A stretch of DNA of 64,000 bases from Flavivirga eckloniae (lineage in GTDB: Bacteria > Bacteroidota > Bacteroidia > Flavobacteriales > Flavobacteriaceae): contig NZ_CP025791.1 in NCBI RefSeq assembly GCF_002886045.1, positions 5,285,001 to 5,349,000 of the forward strand. Direction: 5' to 3'. This document shows, piece after piece, positions 34,015 through 41,850 of this stretch. The first letter of the stretch is position 1. The number at the start of each line of letters is the position of its first letter. The notes under the pieces were generated by a model. It saw nothing but the letters and a program-made list of their open reading frames with translations, was not told the DNA's origin and searched no databases. The translations under genes and the position numbers were made by a program.

Positions 34015-34986
34015 ATGATACGTATTAAAACTTGTAAACCATTATTATTTGTGCTTTTTGCTCTGGCACTTTTCTCGTGTAATTCTGATGATGATGCTAA
34101 TCCGGAAGACAGTGAAGAAATAATAGCCACTAAAGAAAAATTAGTTGGAAATTGGAAATTGGTAAGCAGCACTATTGACAATAAAAGTGTTTCACCATCT
34201 GAATTTGAATGCTTAAAAAAATCAATAGCAACTTTTAATCAAGATGGTACTTATAAATTAACTTTTTTAAAACCAGGAAGTAGTTCTACAAACCTTTGTT
34301 CTAAAACAAGTACACAATCTGGAACCTATACGGTTATTGGTTTAAATAGTGTTACTTTTTTTAATTTTGATTCTGAAATCAAGTTGATTGATGATACCTT
34401 ACAAATTACCTCCAAAATCACCAATGGTAATGAGGAACAAGATCAAATAGATATTTTTATTAGAAGTGACAATACGGAATTAGAGGAAAATCCGGAAGAA
34501 GAAACAGACGACCTGGAAACAGATAACGATAATGGTAATGAAGAAGCCAACACTTTTGATGGAACAGAAGTAATTAAAAACATATTAGGAAAGTGGAAAA
34601 TCGACTCTGATCAAGATTGTCTTCAAAAAAACACAATGGAATTTAAATCTCAGAGTGTTTTTGAATTTATTCAGCATAAGAAAACCTTCAATCGTAGAGA
34701 TTTGCTAAACTATAATGTAAGCGTAAGTTATCCTTTACCAGAAAGTATTAAGGCTGCAGTTACCAAAGGAAATGATATGGTTGTTTTTGATACCAGTGCA
34801 ACATGTCAATTTATCAAAACGAGCACCTTGGAATATATAGTAAAAGACGAAAAAACCATAGTACTTAAAAACATCTCCGGAATAAAATTATTATTGCAAG
34901 ATAACAAGACCATTAAGCTTATATACACATTTACAGATAGTAGTGTTAATGAACAAGTCAGAGAATTTGTTTACAAAAAGCTATAA
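34015..34986 (+). CDS. Lipoprotein with two lipocalin-like domains
   Basis: A 323-residue lipoprotein: signal peptide with lipobox 'LALFSC' and lipidated C22, an acidic linker 'NSDDDANPEDSEE', a lipocalin-like domain (about 40-145, 'KLVGNWKLVSSTID...TFNQDGTYKLTF...GTYTVIG'), a second acidic linker (about 155-182), and a second related domain (about 185-323, 'ILGKWKIDSDQDCLQKNTMEFK'). Both domains carry the 'G.W.(L/I)' and cysteine pattern of flavobacterial lipocalin-like lipoproteins. Predicted at the cell surface or outer-membrane inner leaflet. Function unknown. Confidence 0.8.
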   Translation: MIRIKTCKPLLFVLFALALFSCNSDDDANPEDSEEIIATKEKLVGNWKLVSSTIDNKSVSPSEFECLKKSIATFNQDGTYKLTFLKPGSSSTNLCSKTSTQSGTYTVIGLNSVTFFNFDSEIKLIDDTLQITSKITNGNEEQDQIDIFIRSDNTELEENPEEETDDLETDNDNGNEEANTFDGTEVIKNILGKWKIDSDQDCLQKNTMEFKSQSVFEFIQHKKTFNRRDLLNYNVSVSYPLPESIKAAVTKGNDMVVFDTSATCQFIKTSTLEYIVKDEKTIVLKNISGIKLLLQDNKTIKLIYTFTDSSVNEQVREFVYKKL

Positions 34987-35022
34987 AACCCCGAATAATT
35001 TAACCTTAAATAACTTAATCTT

Positions 35023-35862
35023 ATGAAAAAAAAATTACAAAATTTATGTTTAACAGCCCTTACTTTATTTACAGCGCTCTCTTTTGGTCAAAACCAAATC
35101 ACTTTTGATTTTTCAAGCAATACAAGTATCAATGGAACGAGTGTAAGTCAGACCGTTTTAAACCAAGGTGTTAGCTATCAATTAACAGCAACCCACAACT
35201 TTGCAGATGCTGATTTATGGGGGGATGTTTCTGGTGAAAATACTACTTCAGGAAAACCATTGTTTTTCGCACAAGTAGGATCTGGTAGTGGGTCGATACA
35301 ACCAGAGATTTGGACAGTAATATTGACCAAAGATGGCCAACCATGTTCTTTTAATTTATCTAATATTAGTTTTGAAAAGTTTTGCGGTTTATCAACTAGT
35401 TTTAGTTTCTCTAATAATTTAGGTGAGACGATGGTTTCTACTACTATTCCTTCGGTAGGAGCAGCAGGTTCTATTCCAGGTTCTACTACTTTTGCCCAGA
35501 ACAATATTGGCATTGAAAGTTTTACTATAAGAACGACTACTTTTCAAGGAACACAATGTACCGACTTTGGTAATATTATATTAACACCTGCAGCAAACAC
35601 TTTAAGTGCAGAAGAGGTTAGAGTAGCAGAGTTGGTGAGCAACGTGTATCCTAATCCCACAGCTGACAATGTTAAGTTGTTGTTTAATAATACTGTAAAA
35701 AAACAAATAGAATTATTTGATCTTAATGGGCAGTTATTAATTTCTCAAATATCCACAAATGATGAAGAAATTATAAGTTTAGATAATTATAACAGTGGTG
35801 TTTATTACTTGAAAGTTACAAATACTGAAATTAATCAAACTGTCAAAATAGTTAAATTATAA
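35023..35862 (+). CDS. Secreted protein with T9SS type A sorting domain
   Basis: A 279-residue protein with a signal peptide (about 1-22, 'LTLFTALSFGQ'), a beta-rich middle part (about 25-195, with Cys at about 109, 117 and 180) that I cannot assign, and a C-terminal T9SS type A sorting domain (about 208-279: 'VYPNPTADNVKLLF', 'ELFDLNGQLL', 'SGVYYLKVT', 'KIVKL'). It lies 36 bp after the lipoprotein gene and probably shares its transcript. A strong terminator follows at 36005. Confidence 0.82.
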   Translation: MKKKLQNLCLTALTLFTALSFGQNQITFDFSSNTSINGTSVSQTVLNQGVSYQLTATHNFADADLWGDVSGENTTSGKPLFFAQVGSGSGSIQPEIWTVILTKDGQPCSFNLSNISFEKFCGLSTSFSFSNNLGETMVSTTIPSVGAAGSIPGSTTFAQNNIGIESFTIRTTTFQGTQCTDFGNIILTPAANTLSAEEVRVAELVSNVYPNPTADNVKLLFNNTVKKQIELFDLNGQLLISQISTNDEEIISLDNYNSGVYYLKVTNTEINQTVKIVKL

Positions 35863-36004
35863 TAAAATAATTGATTACACATTTTTATACCAGTATTGAT
35901 GACTTACAACTGTACCTGTCAACAGTTTATATCTATCAAGGTGCATTCAGAAAACCTTTAAAGCCTTGTAAATACTAGTAATTCTTTGTAAATTAAAAAA
36001 ACAC

Positions 36005-36051
36005 AAACCCCGAAAATGACCGATAAGGAATAAAAACGGGGTTTTCTTTTT
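36005..36051 (+). terminator. Rho-independent terminator
   Basis: aaaccccg (36005-36012) pairs with cggggttt (36037-36044) and is followed by a T-rich tail. It lies about 140 bp downstream of the T9SS substrate gene. Confidence 0.65.
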
Positions 36052-36267
36052 TGTTGAATATGAAAACACGAAGCATTAATAAACTCTAAATATTTTTTTA
36101 TTCATTATTTTTAAAAATTTGCCAATGCTTTGGTCACAACTCATATAATCGATTTACTTTATATAACTAAATCTCCTTTAAGCCAACTTTCTAAGTTAAC
36201 GTGAGTGAATTACATCCAGAAAGTCTGAATTAATTGTCTAAAATACAGCTACTTGTCATGTCGACAT

Positions 36268-36599
36268 CTGCCTGCCAACAGCTACGGTGTACCCACATCT
36301 TTTTAATCAAGCCACGAATTACACAGATTTATACGAATAAAACCTCAATATGATGGATAGCTCTCTATACTATTCATAATCACTAATCAGACTTTCAGTC
36401 TGTTTTTACAATCCAAACCCAATTTAATTCTATCATATTTCTGCACTTTAATTTATTAATAAGTAAACTTGAATTACTTATTTGTAAATAATTTATATTT
36501 AGAACCATTTGTGATAATTCGTGAAATTAGTGTCTATCTTTTTAGAATTATTATTTAAGCAGCCATATTTGTGGGTACACCGTAGCTGTCGGCAGACAG
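36268..36599. repeat. MITE-like element with 30-bp terminal inverted repeats
   Basis: The ends 36268-36297 and 36570-36599 are inverted repeats matching at 28 of 30 positions around the core agctacggtgtacccaca. The 272-bp interior has no ORF. No transposase is encoded, so it would be a non-autonomous element or a folded intergenic repeat. Target-site duplication is not evident. Confidence 0.65.
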
Positions 36600-37025
36600 G
36601 GAGCGAAGCATGAGTGACGAGACATCACATTATGATTTGATTCCTTGTCGTAAGCTTCGCTTATATCTTCAAACAAAATATATTTTGTTTTCGATAGCGT
36701 TCGGAATGAGAGGATTTTGTGTTAAAATTTTGATTATCAATTATTAATAAATCGAACTGACATTAAGTTATTTAAAATAGGAACGCTAGCCGAATACCCT
36801 AGCATCTGGCAGGAGAGTGTCAATAGTTTGAAAGTGTCGTACAAAAGAAAAACTGTTTGAACGCAGTGAGTTTTTTTCTTTTAGACATTAAAAACGTTAT
36901 TGACTGCCAAAGATTTAAGGCTAGAGTTTCCTAACTGCTGGTAGGCAGGTTTGTTTCTTTTTGGGGCAATGCAAAAAAATATTGAAAAGAATATTTTAAT
37001 ATATCAAACAGGTTTAGTTCGTTTT

Positions 37026-37188
37026 AAAGAAAATGAACAGCTAACAATAAACCATCTCAAAACACATTAAAACCATTCAAAAAATAGTTTTACGAGTCCC
37101 ATAAAACCATTTCTTAGTCCCCATTTTAACATAGTTTGGCACATTTTTTATAAGACTAGCCAAATAGAATGAATCTTCGCTTTAAAGT
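37026..37188 (+). repeat. Duplicated upstream region, copy 2
   Basis: Similar over about 160 bp to 30780-30945, the leader of the propeller gene, including its start codon context. Confidence 0.6.
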
Positions 37189-37207
37189 TATAGCATATCG
37201 TGTTTGA
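37169..37207 (+). pseudogene. Truncated remnant of a propeller-type gene start
   Basis: The ORF begins MNLRFK as does the gene at 30921 and stops after 12 codons (MNLRFKVIAYRV). It follows a duplicated copy of that gene's leader, so it is likely the broken start of a lost paralog. Confidence 0.5.
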
Positions 37208-37517
37208 AATTAATGAGTTCACTAAAAAAGAACATGTTACCAAGTTATTTTATATGAGAAATACGCATCTAAATACAATTATATACAGATCTAATTATTA
37301 ATAAACAACATTAAACAGTTACAGAGCAAATTATCCATGGTAAATAGAAAATTATCTATGTTTCAGAATAGCCAATGAAAATAGATTTGTAAATAAATTA
37401 ATTAATAAAAAATTACTTGAAAAGGCGTGTTGTGTTTATAAGGGGAGTTGGGTAGGGGGTTAGTTAACTACTTCAAATAACCCTAACTAGTGGCACGTCT
37501 TTTTGTTTCAAATAGTA

Positions 37518-37575
37518 TATAAAATGAGGCTGGAAAGTATTTATAAAATGAGGCTGGAAAGTATTTATAAAATAG
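37518..37575 (+). repeat. 24-bp tandem repeat before the LytTR gene
   Basis: Two perfect 24-bp units (37518-37541, 37542-37565) of tataaaatgaggctggaa... are followed by a partial third (37566-37576). The array ends about 28 bp before the start codon at 37604. Tandem sites next to a DNA-binding regulator gene may be its own operator. Confidence 0.6.
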
Positions 37576-37603
37576 GCTATGAATTAAGTATTAAAAAAGT
37601 TTA

Positions 37604-38416
37604 ATGAAAGATAGAGTAGCAATATTAACCCAAAAAAAGTCAGACTGTTTATCTCTATTAGGAGATTTAAGAAATAGTGGAGTACGCAGACGTGAAGTTT
37701 TTTTTTCCTGGGAAGATTTGTGGCTATCAGAACAGAATAAAGAATACGATTTTATACTAATTGATTATTACTTTTTTGACATGTTTAGAGGCGACATGGT
37801 ATGTTATCATTTGTTTCATCAATATAAATATAAGATTACATTTTATAGTAATATATCACAAAAAATAGAGACCCAAAAAGGCAAAATAGAAGTCGATTTA
37901 TATAGAATGTTTTTTCGCCCATTTGTAGATTTTGATAAGCTCATTGAAAGTAATAGTAATAATTGTATTCTAACGAATTCACCTGATAAGATGTCGGGAA
38001 TAGACACATTAAAAAAAAATGAAGTAAGAAGGAAAAGTAAAGATGCTTTTTTTTTAAAGGAAGGCTATTCACTCATCAAATTTTATTTAGAAGAAGTGTT
38101 ATGTCTGGAGAGCGACCGCAATTATATAACCATTTATTTAAGTAGTGGTAAACACTTAATAAGAGAAACACTACAGTCAATACAAGAAATTTTACCAAAT
38201 AATTTTTTAAGGGTAAATAGATCGGTAATCATAAATGTAGATAAGATTTATAAAGTGGTAGGGAATAAGATACACATAGAGGGCTTAAGCAAGTTTCATC
38301 CGGTAATAGCAAATAAATACAAACAGGACATTTTAGAAGCCATTCCGCTGTTTAACCTAAAAAGCTCTATTCATTGGAATTATTTAAAAGAGAATCCTTC
38401 TTGTCATTCAAAATAA
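37604..38416 (+). CDS. LytTR-family regulator with degenerate receiver-like domain
   Basis: A 270-residue protein. The C-terminal LytTR DNA-binding domain (about 155-255) is clear: 'YLEEVLCLESDRNYITIYLSSGKHLIRETLQSIQEILP..FLRVNRSVIINVDKIYKV'. The N-terminal 120 residues have the alpha/beta layout of a receiver domain ('FILIDYYFFDMF') but I do not see a clean phosphoacceptor and lysine set, so it may be phosphorylation-independent. No histidine kinase gene is adjacent. The tandem repeats upstream suggest autoregulation. It could control the surrounding surface-protein genes. Confidence 0.82.
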   Translation: MKDRVAILTQKKSDCLSLLGDLRNSGVRRREVFFSWEDLWLSEQNKEYDFILIDYYFFDMFRGDMVCYHLFHQYKYKITFYSNISQKIETQKGKIEVDLYRMFFRPFVDFDKLIESNSNNCILTNSPDKMSGIDTLKKNEVRRKSKDAFFLKEGYSLIKFYLEEVLCLESDRNYITIYLSSGKHLIRETLQSIQEILPNNFLRVNRSVIINVDKIYKVVGNKIHIEGLSKFHPVIANKYKQDILEAIPLFNLKSSIHWNYLKENPSCHSK

Positions 38417-38534
38417 GGCACGAAGAGTCTGCCTGACGGCAGTCAGGGAATCTCATCATTGATAGAATGAATTTACAGGGTTTTTAACCCCTAACTAGAT
38501 AAGAAAAAAATAACAGAAGAATGAACCTAATAAA

Positions 38535-38615
38535 ATGAAAGCAGTTAAAATTATAATAGTAATAGTCATCTTTATCCTTATCCTAGTAGCACTATGTTTA
38601 GCGAAAGAAGTATAA
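38535..38615 (+). CDS. Tiny single-TM ORF (26 aa)
   Basis: ATG ORF encoding MKAVKIIIVIVIFILILVAL followed by CLAKEV: a basic start, one hydrophobic helix and a short charged tail. It is the first of four such ORFs between 38535 and 39153. Coding status is uncertain. Confidence 0.35.
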   Translation: MKAVKIIIVIVIFILILVALCLAKEV

Positions 38616-38656
38616 AGGTAAGGAGGACAACATCATAAAACCATAGAAATGTTGTA

Positions 38657-38761
38657 ATGGGAAAATACCAGGAAGAAAAATTATATGCTTTGTGCGCCTT
38701 ACTAGTCATACTGTTCATGTGTACAGTGTTATTAATAATCTCATTAATAGTGCATTCATAA
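38657..38761 (+). CDS. Tiny single-TM ORF (34 aa)
   Basis: ATG ORF of 34 codons with a charged N-terminus (MGKYQEEKLYA) and a hydrophobic helix (about 12-32). Second member of the cluster of tiny membrane ORFs. Coding status is uncertain. Confidence 0.35.
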   Translation: MGKYQEEKLYALCALLVILFMCTVLLIISLIVHS

Positions 38762-38793
38762 GTATTCAAATCAAGTATAAAATGGCTATCAAG

Positions 38794-38914
38794 CGAACAT
38801 TAATAAATTTTAGACATTTTTTCACAAAAGGTAATGTTTAAAATTCCTGCCTACCGGCAGGTTTAATGTGAGAGCGTAGCGATTATATACATTCTCAATT
38901 TTATAATTAATATA
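38794..38914 (+). repeat. Repeat family B, copy 2
   Basis: Similar to 32245-32374, with the same order of motifs: cgaacatt, tttaaaattcct, a hairpin (cctgcctaccggcagg), aatgtgagagcgtagcg, ctcaattttataattaa. It precedes the tiny ORF at 38944 just as copy 1 precedes the ORF at 32404. Confidence 0.6.
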
Positions 38915-38943
38915 TAATCAGATGGTTATAAAAATTTGAACAG

Positions 38944-39033
38944 ATGAAAATAATGGAAATAGTAGTAGGTCTTGTATTAATGTTAATGTTTTACTGTGGT
39001 GTGATAGAGCCAAACATAAAGAAGAAAAAATAG
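38944..39033 (+). CDS. Tiny single-TM ORF (29 aa)
   Basis: ATG ORF encoding MKIMEIVVGLVLMLMFYCG followed by VIEPNIKKKK, a hydrophobic helix with a lysine tail. It follows repeat B copy 2 by 30 bp. Coding status is uncertain. Confidence 0.35.
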   Translation: MKIMEIVVGLVLMLMFYCGVIEPNIKKKK

Positions 39034-39057
39034 TTAATAATATCACAGAAATAAAAT

Positions 39058-39153
39058 ATGAAAAGTAAAAAAAATGTGAATTATGTTATAAGAGGAATAA
39101 TTCTATGCGCAATAGGGATATTGCTATGCTTAATCATCATGTTAAACTACTAA
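39058..39153 (+). CDS. Tiny single-TM ORF (31 aa)
   Basis: ATG ORF of 31 codons: basic start MKSKKNVNYVIRG then a hydrophobic helix to about residue 29. It ends 25 bp before the barrel-protein gene at 39179 and may be co-transcribed with it. Coding status is uncertain. Confidence 0.35.
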   Translation: MKSKKNVNYVIRGIILCAIGILLCLIIMLNY

Positions 39154-39178
39154 AAAAACACTGAAGTAAAAGAAGTAA

Positions 39179-39721
39179 ATGAAGCGTTTTAAAAAAGTAA
39201 TAGTAGGTGTGTTGTTAGTAAAAAGTGCAATAGCCAATGCACAATTTATAAGTGAAGATTACACACAAGTAAGCCTGTTTATAGATCCAACCATTACCGA
39301 TAGTGGTTTTCAAATTGGTGGAGAAATTCAAAAAATCATGCATTGGGGCTATGCTTCAGTAGGAGCTTCAACTTACAACGGTTTTGAGGTGGCATATACA
39401 GACCTTATTGGTACACTAGGTATTAACTTCAATCTGTTTAATAACAATGAAATTAGATACTATAGCGGGTTCCGTTTAGGAATAATTTGGAGAGAAACAA
39501 ACCCCTTTCCTATGGTTGGTGGCGTTGTAGGAGGTGATATAAGACTATCAAAATTTTATGCCAAAACTAAATTCCATATAGGAATCAGATTATGGACAGA
39601 TTACAGAGAAGACCAAAAAGACCAGTTTTATGGAGATGCTAGTGGTTATAAAAAGGGATGGCTTACTAACAACCCACTTTTACAAGAAAATGGGGCCATA
39701 GTGGTATCTATATCATGGTAA
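39179..39721 (+). CDS. Predicted outer-membrane beta-barrel protein
   Basis: A 180-residue exported protein: signal peptide about 1-21 ('LLVKSAIANAQ'), then amphipathic beta strands ('QVSLFIDPTITDSGFQIGGEIQKIMHWGYASVGASTY', 'LGINFNLFNNNEIRYYSGFRLG') ending in 'AIVVSISW' with the C-terminal aromatic residue usual for outer-membrane barrels. I do not know its family name; small proteins like this occur in flavobacterial mobile or prophage-like regions. It precedes the IbrA-like gene by 150 bp. Confidence 0.65.
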   Translation: MKRFKKVIVGVLLVKSAIANAQFISEDYTQVSLFIDPTITDSGFQIGGEIQKIMHWGYASVGASTYNGFEVAYTDLIGTLGINFNLFNNNEIRYYSGFRLGIIWRETNPFPMVGGVVGGDIRLSKFYAKTKFHIGIRLWTDYREDQKDQFYGDASGYKKGWLTNNPLLQENGAIVVSISW

Positions 39722-39871
39722 GTATAGAATAAAATAAATAAAAAGTATGAACCCTTTTAATAGAAAAGACTAATCATAAGGCACTACTAGGCCCTTCGTA
39801 AGAAAGCATTATAGTTCCTATCGAAAAGTCGAAATGGGCTCGTAAACAACATGCAATAATATTATATAATA

Positions 39872-41047
39872 ATGCCCAAAAACTATCGAGACGAAAACGT
39901 CTATATCGCAGCTAAAAAGCGTATGCAAGATATATTTAACACCTTTCCAAAGGTATATGTAGCATTTAGTGGAGGTAAAGACAGTACTGTTATGCTACAT
40001 TTAGCCTTAGAAATAGCCAAATCTGAAAACCGCTTACCGCTTGATGTCTTATTTGTTGATTTGGAAGGGCAATATAATATCACCATTAAGCATATTGAAG
40101 ATGTAGCAGTAAATTCAGAAGAAATTAACTTACATTGGGTTTGTTTACCTTTAAACCTCAGAAATTCGGTGAGTGTTTTTCAACCACATTGGCGCTGTTG
40201 GGATCCAGAACAATCTGAAGCATGGATTCGTCCTATGCCACAACATCCTCAGGTAATATCAAATCCTGAGCATTATCCCTTTTTTAAATATGGAATGGAA
40301 TTCGAAGATTTTGTATACCAATGGGGCAATTGGTTTTCAAACGACGAATTATCCACATGCTTATTGGGAATTCGGTCAGACGAAAGCTTAAACAGATTTT
40401 TTTCGGTAACCTCCAACGGTTGGCGTAGTAGAAACTGGATGAGTAAAGCGTCAGAAAACCTCATATTTTCATATCCTATTTACGATTGGCGAACCGAGGA
40501 TATCTGGCGGTATGTAGGCAAGGAAAAAATAAAGTATAATAAACTCTATGACTATTTTTATTTATGCGGAATCTCCATTCATAAAATGCGCATTTGCCAA
40601 CCCTACGGAGATGATCAGCGTCAAAGTTTAGCCTATTATCACCAAATCGAGCCAGAAACCTGGTGTAAGGTGGTAAGACGTGTTCATGGCGTTAATTTTG
40701 GTGCGTATTATAGTAAAACAGCTGTTCTTGGAAGAGTTAAAGTACTACTTCCCGAAGGCCTGACATGGAAAAAGTACGCTTATATTTTACTAGAATCCAT
40801 GCCAGAAATCACTAGAAATCATTATACAGGTAAAATCAAAATCTTTCTAAGGTGGTGGGAGAATAATGGATTTTCTTTAGAGCTTATACCAGATCAGGGC
40901 AACTTAAAATTAGAAAACTCAGGAAAATTACCGTCTTGGAGAAGAATATGTAAATGTATCATTAAAAACGATTGGTGGTGTAGAAGTTTAGGTTTTACCC
41001 AAACTAAAAATACATATAAAACTCTGTATGATAAAAAGATAGCCTAA
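39872..41047 (+). CDS. PAPS-reductase-family (DUF3440) protein, IbrA-like
   Basis: A 391-residue PP-loop ATPase-type protein. The N-terminal adenine nucleotide alpha-hydrolase domain has the P-loop 'SGGKDS' at residues 33-38 in 'VYVAFSGGKDSTVMLHLAL'. The C-terminal part is DUF3440-like ('GISIHKMRICQPYGDDQRQSLAYYHQIEPETW', 'WRRICKCIIKNDWWCRSLGF'). E. coli IbrA, a co-activator of immunoglobulin-binding protein genes, belongs to this family. The stop and the next start overlap (TAATG at 41045), so the pair with the ParB-like protein is coupled, as for IbrA/IbrB. The biochemical role in this host is unknown. Confidence 0.85.
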   Translation: MPKNYRDENVYIAAKKRMQDIFNTFPKVYVAFSGGKDSTVMLHLALEIAKSENRLPLDVLFVDLEGQYNITIKHIEDVAVNSEEINLHWVCLPLNLRNSVSVFQPHWRCWDPEQSEAWIRPMPQHPQVISNPEHYPFFKYGMEFEDFVYQWGNWFSNDELSTCLLGIRSDESLNRFFSVTSNGWRSRNWMSKASENLIFSYPIYDWRTEDIWRYVGKEKIKYNKLYDYFYLCGISIHKMRICQPYGDDQRQSLAYYHQIEPETWCKVVRRVHGVNFGAYYSKTAVLGRVKVLLPEGLTWKKYAYILLESMPEITRNHYTGKIKIFLRWWENNGFSLELIPDQGNLKLENSGKLPSWRRICKCIIKNDWWCRSLGFTQTKNTYKTLYDKKIA

Positions 41048-41658
41048 TGATCAAGAAGAATATCGAACAAGAGATCATAACTATTCTAAAGGAAAGTCAA
41101 GATATCCCAGAAGAAAATAAAACGGAATTAATAAAGAAGGTCTTAGACGTCTGTAATCAATATGTAGAACCTGTTTCGCAAGTATTGTGGGTACCCATAA
41201 ATACCATTATGCCAAATACCTATAATCCTAATAAAATAGCCATGCCAGAAAAGCGTTTGTTACTTCGTTCTATGCTAGATCATGGTATCACTTTACCCTT
41301 AATAGTATCAGTTAAAGAACAACAGCACTATATGTTAATTGATGGCTACCACCGTTGGAGTCTCATTAAAAAAAGTAAAGTATTGCAGCGTAGATTAAAC
41401 CATAAAGTACCAGTAGTAATATTAGATCTTCCCAAAACAGAACAAATAGTGGCTAGTATACGGCACAATAGGGCTAGGGGAAAGCATCAAATAGCAGAAA
41501 TAAGCGAGGTAGTAAAAACATTATCAGCCAATGGGTGGTCGTCAAAAAAAATTATGGAAGCATTGGGAATGGATGCAGACGAGGTACTAAGACTTAAGCA
41601 ATTCAAAGGTCTTGGCGAATTATTTAAAGACAACGATTATTCTCAATCATGGCATTGA
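41047..41658 (+). CDS. ParB-like nuclease-domain protein, IbrB-like
   Basis: A 203-residue protein with a ParB/Srx-like N-terminal domain (about 45-145): 'VPINTIMPNTYNPNKIAMPE', 'LPLIVS', the 'IDGYHRW' motif and 'SIRHNRARGKH', followed by an HTH-like segment (about 150-195, 'NGWSSKKIMEALGMDADEVLRLKQF'). This is the arrangement of IbrB, encoded next to IbrA in enterobacterial mobile regions. ParB-like domains here may bind nucleotides such as CTP; that is known for ParB and inferred for this protein. Translationally coupled to the preceding gene. Confidence 0.83.
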   Translation: MIKKNIEQEIITILKESQDIPEENKTELIKKVLDVCNQYVEPVSQVLWVPINTIMPNTYNPNKIAMPEKRLLLRSMLDHGITLPLIVSVKEQQHYMLIDGYHRWSLIKKSKVLQRRLNHKVPVVILDLPKTEQIVASIRHNRARGKHQIAEISEVVKTLSANGWSSKKIMEALGMDADEVLRLKQFKGLGELFKDNDYSQSWH

Positions 41659-41677
41659 ATTGCCATCTTATAACTTG

Positions 41678-41835
41678 AACTCGTTTAGACTTTTTGGATT
41701 TAAGCGAAAATTAGAAGTTTTTAACTGTATTGAAGGCTTTTTTGAGTTGCATAGCAGAGCTACGGAAGGAAAAAAAGACAAAAATAGAGTTAAAAACAGC
41801 AATTTTTTAGCAAATTGAAAAAGTCTAAATGAGTT
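41678..41835. repeat. Foldback repeat with 18-bp inverted ends
   Basis: gaactcgtttagactttt near 41678 and aaaagtctaaatgagttc near 41818-41835 are inverted repeats with one mismatch. The interior carries a sequence also found at 25164-25257. A short ORF covering it (41612-41818) is not convincing. Ends lie close to the stop of the IbrB-like gene and the start of the Wzz-like gene. Confidence 0.6.
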
Positions 41836-41850
41836 CCTTTACCAAATAGT

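Larger units (their letters stand above)
35863..37603. other. 1.7-kb gene-free repeat-rich stretch
   Basis: No intact gene is visible. The stretch contains the terminator at 36005, an inverted-repeat-bounded element at 36268-36599, a remnant of the upstream region and first codons of a propeller-like gene (37026-37207), and a 24-bp tandem repeat (37518-37575). Sequence between about 36600 and 37000 has only palindromic intergenic motifs. It resembles a graveyard of rearranged fragments. Confidence 0.6.

Noticed and set aside
37518-37575. CRISPR-like repeat
   Set aside because: The units are directly adjacent without spacers and only two are complete.
41612-41818. 68-codon ORF across the foldback repeat
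   Set aside because: It reads through repeat sequence and overlaps the IbrB-like gene; the similar half copy at 25164 does not keep the frame.
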